Of a stretch of DNA of 64,000 nucleotides, positions 60,576 to 64,000 are shown one piece after another. The position numbers and the translations under genes were made by a program. The stretch comes from Sporosarcina aquimarina. Its GTDB lineage: Bacteria > Bacillota > Bacilli > Bacillales_A > Planococcaceae. The DNA lies in NCBI RefSeq assembly GCF_019748715.1, contig NZ_JACLBZ010000033.1:124001-188000 (forward strand). The letters run 5' to 3'. How positions within the stretch are numbered: position 1 is the stretch's first letter; every line of letters starts with the position of its first letter. A model generated the notes under the pieces. It saw nothing but the letters and a program-made list of their open reading frames with translations. It had not been told where the DNA came from and ran no database searches.

Positions 60576-61256
60576 ATGAAACTAACTTATTCTGGTAAAA
60601 CGAAAGATGTTTATCAATTGGAAGACGGTCATGTGCTATTAAAATTCAAGGATGATGTGACAGGGGAAGATGGTGTATTCGATCCTGGCGCCAATACAGT
60701 CGGATTAACGATAGAAGGTGCAGGGAAATCGGGTCTTCGCATGACGCAGTATTTTTTCGAAAAATTGGCGGAGCAGCAAGTGCCGACACATTATATCGAT
60801 GCAGATTTAGATAAAGTAACAATGACGGTCAAGCCTGCAACAGTCTTCGGCAGCGGTCTGGAAGTAATTTGCCGATTTCGCGCAGTCGGAAGTTTCTTGC
60901 GGAGATATGGTAAGTATTGTAAAGAAGGACGGGCACTCGATGCCTTCGTGGAAGTAACATTAAAAGACGATGAACGACAAGATCCGCCGATTTCGAAAGA
61001 CGCATTGGCCCAGCTAGGAATCCTAACGCGTGATGAATACGATATCTTGGAAGAGTTGACGAAAAAAATCTCTGAACTGGTCAAGTTTGAAATGACACAA
61101 AAAGGTTTGGATCTCTATGATATTAAGCTGGAATTTGGACGTGATTCTGAAGGAAACATCATGTTGATCGACGAAATTTCAGGTGGGAATATGCGCGTTT
61201 ATCAAGGGGATAAGTATGTAGAACCAATGGAGTTGGAAACGATTTTATTTTCATAA
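60576..61256 (+). CDS. PurC-like protein (SAICAR synthase family), divergent
   Basis: The 226-residue protein has the SAICAR synthetase fold: YSGKTKDVYQLEDGHVLLKFKDDVTGEDG, LVKFEMTQKGLDLYDIKLEFGRDSEG and LIDEISGGNMRVY. Canonical PurC has RNVAAGS and DEISPDTCR at the active site; here these read RFRAVGSF and DEISGGNMR. It stands alone, away from other pur genes, with a terminator after it. It may be a second PurC with a changed substrate. ATG at 60576 follows GAGGAG. Confidence 0.78.
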   Translation: MKLTYSGKTKDVYQLEDGHVLLKFKDDVTGEDGVFDPGANTVGLTIEGAGKSGLRMTQYFFEKLAEQQVPTHYIDADLDKVTMTVKPATVFGSGLEVICRFRAVGSFLRRYGKYCKEGRALDAFVEVTLKDDERQDPPISKDALAQLGILTRDEYDILEELTKKISELVKFEMTQKGLDLYDIKLEFGRDSEGNIMLIDEISGGNMRVYQGDKYVEPMELETILFS

Positions 61257-61260
61257 CATG

Positions 61261-61294
61261 AAGCCGGAAACGAAAAAAGTTTCCGGCTTTTTTA
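61261..61294 (+). terminator. Terminator after the PurC-like gene
   Basis: AAGCCGGAAAC and GTTTCCGGCTT form a perfect 11-bp stem followed by TTTTTAA. Confidence 0.93.
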
Positions 61295-61373
61295 ATTCGT
61301 GCTGAGGCTATACGCTGTTTGACTTGATGACGCTTTACTTTTTCATTAAACAAATAAAATGATATATATACTG

Positions 61374-61402
61374 TTGACAACGTTTTCATAGTTTCCTATA
61401 AT
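61374..61402 (+). promoter_or_regulatory. Consensus sigma-A promoter
   Basis: TTGACA (61374-61379), 17 bases, TATAAT (61397-61402): a full match to the housekeeping consensus, with an AT-rich stretch upstream. It lies 471 bases before the ectA start, far more than a usual leader. Confidence 0.85.
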
Positions 61403-61408
61403 AGCAAC

Positions 61409-61554
61409 CAGTGTCAGAGGAGACACATTGTTTGCTTCTTCACCGACGTTTTTGTACACAAGAACCGTGGTTGGATGAATGCGTATGGCAGTAAATTCAA
61501 GATAATGAAAGTGTCTTTCATATCAGCGAATAATTAATAATATTAGCTGTTTTT
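61409..61554 (+). ncRNA. Candidate small RNA or 5' leader of the ectoine operon
   Basis: From the expected start near 61409 the transcript has GTGTC-AGAGGA-GACAC (61411-61426), then ATGAAAG-TGT-CTTTCAT (61505-61521), then CAGC...GCTG with inner AATA/TATT pairs (61524-61549) followed by TTTTT. That last hairpin looks like a terminator, giving an RNA of about 146 bases. It matches no RNA family that was recognised. It may be an independent small RNA or a control leader. Confidence 0.45.
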
Positions 61555-61879
61555 CATGAACAAAAGCTCCCTGCTTTTGTAAAGGCGCTCTTTTTTGCTC
61601 TTCATACCGCAAGGCAGAAAGTTAGCACCCAAGTAGCCAGCACCAATCTCCATTTGGCTTTTCTACGTTAGTATCCTTGCTAAATCCACAAGATTCCTTA
61701 GAGAGAATCTGCCGAGTACTCGTGCTCGGTCATTAAAAAAACCTCACGATAATGACGATTCAATGACTTTAGTTTGATGTGACCACGTTGTCGGGTAAGA
61801 AGTAAACATGCATCCAGAGAGTTTCAGAGAATGAACATTTGTCTATTATGACAAATGACTAGACTTGGAGGAAAAATGT
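61555..61879 (+). other. Long untranslated region before ectA
   Basis: No gene is seen. Hairpins include ACAAAAGC-TCCCT-GCTTTTGT (61559-61579), GTAGCCA...TTTGG...CTAC near 61650 and CCGAG-TACTCGTG-CTCGG near 61709. A block of A follows the last one. It may hold an osmotically controlled element or further promoters for ectA. A GGAGG SD ends it. Confidence 0.4.
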
Positions 61880-62404
61880 TTGCAGAAACCTCACATGTAT
61901 TCGATTGCAGGGTACGATCCGAATGATCCTTACATCTTTCGCACCCCCACTCTAGATGACGGTAAGTCAATTTGGAAACTTGTCAAAGATACCCAAGTCC
62001 TAGATTTGAATTCTTCGTACAGTTATTTACTGTGGGCAGATCAATTCAGCGACACCAGTATCTTAGTGGAAGATCACGGGAAAATAGTAGGCTTTATATC
62101 GGGTTTCATTCAGCCGAAAGCGCAAGATACGTTATTTATCTGGCAAGTAGCGGTCGACGAATCAGCACGCGGCCAACGTTTGGCTTCCCGCATGCTGCAA
62201 GCCATTTTGCAGAGCCAATCATGTCGGAATATTCGGTACTTGGAAGCCACTGTAACGCCATCTAACATTCCGTCAACTAAGCTTTTCAAAGGTTTGGCAC
62301 GTGATTTACAGACTGAGTGCACAATCACCGATGGCTACACGGAAGATCAATTTCCAAGGGAAGGACACGAAGCAGAAGAGTTGTTTCGCATTGGGCCATT
62401 CTGA
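61880..62404 (+). CDS. ectA: L-2,4-diaminobutyrate N-acetyltransferase
   Basis: A 174-residue GNAT enzyme that acetylates diaminobutyrate, the second step of ectoine synthesis. Marks are FRTPTLDDGKSIWKLVKDTQVLDLNSSYSYLLW, WQVAVDESARGQRLASRML (acetyl-CoA loop) and YLEATVTPSNIPSTKLF. TTG at 61880 is chosen: GGAGG lies eight bases before it, while an upstream in-frame TTG at 61865 precedes that SD. It is the first gene of ectABC. Confidence 0.94.
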   Translation: MQKPHMYSIAGYDPNDPYIFRTPTLDDGKSIWKLVKDTQVLDLNSSYSYLLWADQFSDTSILVEDHGKIVGFISGFIQPKAQDTLFIWQVAVDESARGQRLASRMLQAILQSQSCRNIRYLEATVTPSNIPSTKLFKGLARDLQTECTITDGYTEDQFPREGHEAEELFRIGPF

Positions 62405-62470
62405 AGAAGGGGTCGACTGTCGCAACTTGACACGGAAAATACAGAAATACAACGGAGGAATTAATTAACA

Positions 62471-63751
62471 ATGGTACTGACAAAAAGTCAGAAGGTAATG
62501 GAAGTCTTTGAAAATCATGAGTCGCAAGTGAGAAGTTACAGCAGAAGTTTCCCGACAGTATTCGAACGAGCAAAAGGCTATAAGATGTGGGACACGGAAG
62601 GCAAGGAATATATCGATTTCTTTGCCGGCGCCGGTGCTTTGAACTACGGCCATAACAACGACAAAATGAAGGAAAAGTTGATCGAGTACATCCAAGACGA
62701 CGGAATTGCACATAGTCTGGATATGGGGACGACGGTCCGAAAAGAATTTCTTGAACGATTTAACGAAGTGATCTTGAAGCCGAGAAACATGGACTATAAA
62801 GTGATGTTTCCTGGACCTACTGGGACGAATACAGTGGAAAGCGCATTGAAGATCGCCCGCAAAGTGACAGGACGCCAAAATATCATCAGCTTTACGAATG
62901 GCTTTCACGGCATGACGCTTGGTGCATTGTCTGTTACAGGCAATTCATATAACCGCGGCGGGGCTGGAGTACCGTTGAACAATACGACATCCATGCCATT
63001 CGATACGTTTTTGGAGGAAGGTCAATCATTAAATTTCCTTAAAAAGTATTTAGCTGACGCGAGCAGTGGATTAGATTTACCGGCTGCAATGATTTTGGAA
63101 ACGGTCCAAGGAGAAGGCGGCATCAATCCTGCAAGCTTCGAGTGGTTGCGCGAAATTGAACGTCTCTGCCGCAATTACGATATCTTACTGATCGTTGACG
63201 ATGTGCAAGCGGGGTGCGGCCGAACTGGTACGTTCTTCAGCTTTGAACCAGCCGGCGTCAAACCGGATATTGTCTGCCTGTCCAAATCCATCGGCGGCTA
63301 TGGCCTGCCGTTAGCCTTGACACTAATCAAACCTCAATACGATATGTTTGGTCCAGCTGAGCATAACGGAACATTCCGCGGCAACAACTTGGCGATTTTG
63401 GCAGCGACAGAAGCGCTGTCGTATTGGGAAACAGATGAATTCGCTAAATCGGTACAAGAAAAATCCAAGCTCATTACAAAGCGTATGGAGACGATTGTCG
63501 AAGAGTATCCGCAGCTAAAAGCAACGACGCGCGGCCGCGGTTTCATGCAGGGAATCGTCTGTGGTGAGGGCAAGGAAGATTATGCAGATAAGATTTGTGC
63601 AAAAGCTTTTGAAAAGGGCCTGATTATCGAGACATCCGGGCCTGAAGGGGAAGTCGTCAAATTCCTCGGTTCATTGATCATCGATGAAAAGGGAATCCAA
63701 CAAGGTTTTGATATTTTAGAAGAAGCGATTGAAGATGTCGTTAAGAATTAA
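62471..63751 (+). CDS. ectB: Diaminobutyrate-2-oxoglutarate transaminase
   Basis: This 426-residue class III PLP aminotransferase turns aspartate semialdehyde and glutamate into 2,4-diaminobutyrate. Marks are [87 protein letters not shown] and the PLP Lys in [19 protein letters not shown] precedes the ATG. It follows ectA by 66 bases. Confidence 0.96.
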   Translation: MVLTKSQKVMEVFENHESQVRSYSRSFPTVFERAKGYKMWDTEGKEYIDFFAGAGALNYGHNNDKMKEKLIEYIQDDGIAHSLDMGTTVRKEFLERFNEVILKPRNMDYKVMFPGPTGTNTVESALKIARKVTGRQNIISFTNGFHGMTLGALSVTGNSYNRGGAGVPLNNTTSMPFDTFLEEGQSLNFLKKYLADASSGLDLPAAMILETVQGEGGINPASFEWLREIERLCRNYDILLIVDDVQAGCGRTGTFFSFEPAGVKPDIVCLSKSIGGYGLPLALTLIKPQYDMFGPAEHNGTFRGNNLAILAATEALSYWETDEFAKSVQEKSKLITKRMETIVEEYPQLKATTRGRGFMQGIVCGEGKEDYADKICAKAFEKGLIIETSGPEGEVVKFLGSLIIDEKGIQQGFDILEEAIEDVVKN

Positions 63752-63763
63752 GGGGGATTTATA

Positions 63764-64000
63764 GTGATTGTACGTACATTGGATGAAATTATTGGCAGTG
63801 AAAACGAAACAAAAGCAAAAACGTGGGCAAGCCGCCGTTTTTTGCTACAGAAAGACAATATGGGCTTTTCATTCCACGAAACGATTATTTATGCTGGTAC
63901 AGAAACACATATCCATTATCAAAACCACTTGGAAGCAGTCTACTGCGTGGCGGGAGATGGAGAGATAGAAACGACAGCGGATGGGAAGGTTTATCCGATT
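63764..64000 (+). CDS. ectC: Ectoine synthase, N-terminal part (cut by window end)
   Basis: The first 79 codons of a cupin enzyme that closes the ectoine ring. GTG start after AGGGGG. Marks visible are MIVRTLDEIIGSENETKAKTW, SRRFLLQKDNMGFSFHETII and the metal-site stretch ETHIHYQNHLEAVYCVAGDG. The full protein should be about 130 residues. It completes the ectABC order. Confidence 0.95.
   Translation, partial: MIVRTLDEIIGSENETKAKTWASRRFLLQKDNMGFSFHETIIYAGTETHIHYQNHLEAVYCVAGDGEIETTADGKVYPI

Noticed and set aside
61409-61879. A T-box leader before ectA
   Set aside because: The conserved T-box bulge and antiterminator sequence are not present, and ectA is not an aminoacyl-tRNA-linked gene.

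Overview
The window looks like chromosomal DNA of a moderately low-GC, spore-former-type Bacillota. The closest fit from memory is Planococcaceae (Sporosarcina-like); this is an inference, since no database was searched. Support comes from strong AGGAGG-type ribosome-binding sites (SD), frequent TTG and GTG starts, S-box and THI-box leaders, a liaIH-FSR stress operon, a CstR persulfide regulon, a YkvS-like DUF2187 protein and an ectABC operon. About 70 protein genes were recognised. No tRNA, rRNA, insertion sequence, prophage or CRISPR array was seen.

Layout. (1) 1-1400: the end of an AI-2E-type permease, a small membrane protein and a FhuF-like iron-sulfur protein. (2) 1416-14122: two divergent arms form one catabolic/uptake cluster. 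The minus arm holds an IclR regulator, an M20 peptidase, a DUF1177 protein and a complete Opp/Dpp-type ABC transporter. The plus arm holds its binding lipoprotein, two amidohydrolase paralogues, an AroM-family protein and a NicX/M29-like metalloenzyme. Mirrored promoters in the gap each carry the same composite palindrome, so the arms are probably co-regulated. This is the best candidate here for an undescribed pathway. (3) 14606-17312: an SsuABC/ThiXYZ-type ABC importer. (4) 17688-24412: drug/metabolite exporters, peptidase T, and hutG coupled to gltS. (5) 24478-28906: a persulfide-detoxification regulon (cstR, DsrE-like, TusA-rhodanese, rhodanese-MBL, tusA, tauE) with three matching 18-bp operators, followed by an S-box leader and metY.

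(6) 30688-37305: a BCCT osmolyte transporter, queT, small genes, and a two-component system with a small membrane-protein gene between regulator and kinase. (7) 37461-41953: small genes and the liaI-liaH-liaF-liaS-liaR envelope-stress operon. (8) 42001-42152: a DnaA-box cluster just upstream of uppP. (9) 43104-48287: an MBL hydrolase, a repeat-rich gap, an RlmI-like methyltransferase, and lipoprotein, DUF1648 and DUF2207 genes. (10) 48371-54397: a photolyase, a MerR/B12-type regulator, a membrane protein, a HemAT oxygen sensor and an HrtBA-like ABC pair. One 25-bp motif lies before both the membrane-protein gene and hemAT. (11) 54467-57490: tenI-thiS-thiG-thiF under a TPP riboswitch. (12) 57594-60408: an HMA protein, a P1B-type ATPase and a Crp/Fnr regulator. 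(13) 60576 to the end: a divergent PurC-like protein, a consensus promoter with a possible small RNA, a long leader, and ectA-ectB-ectC (ectC is cut by the window end).

The genes combine osmoprotection (ectABC, BCCT), sulfur handling (cst regulon, metY), envelope stress (lia, uppP) and scavenging of peptides or nitrogen compounds. Several intergenic gaps hold dispersed repeats: heptad-coding 21-bp repeats, a CCTGTC-N9-CGCCACCTT element, and a GTCTAGCT...CCGCTTTTC element between the S-box terminator and metY.
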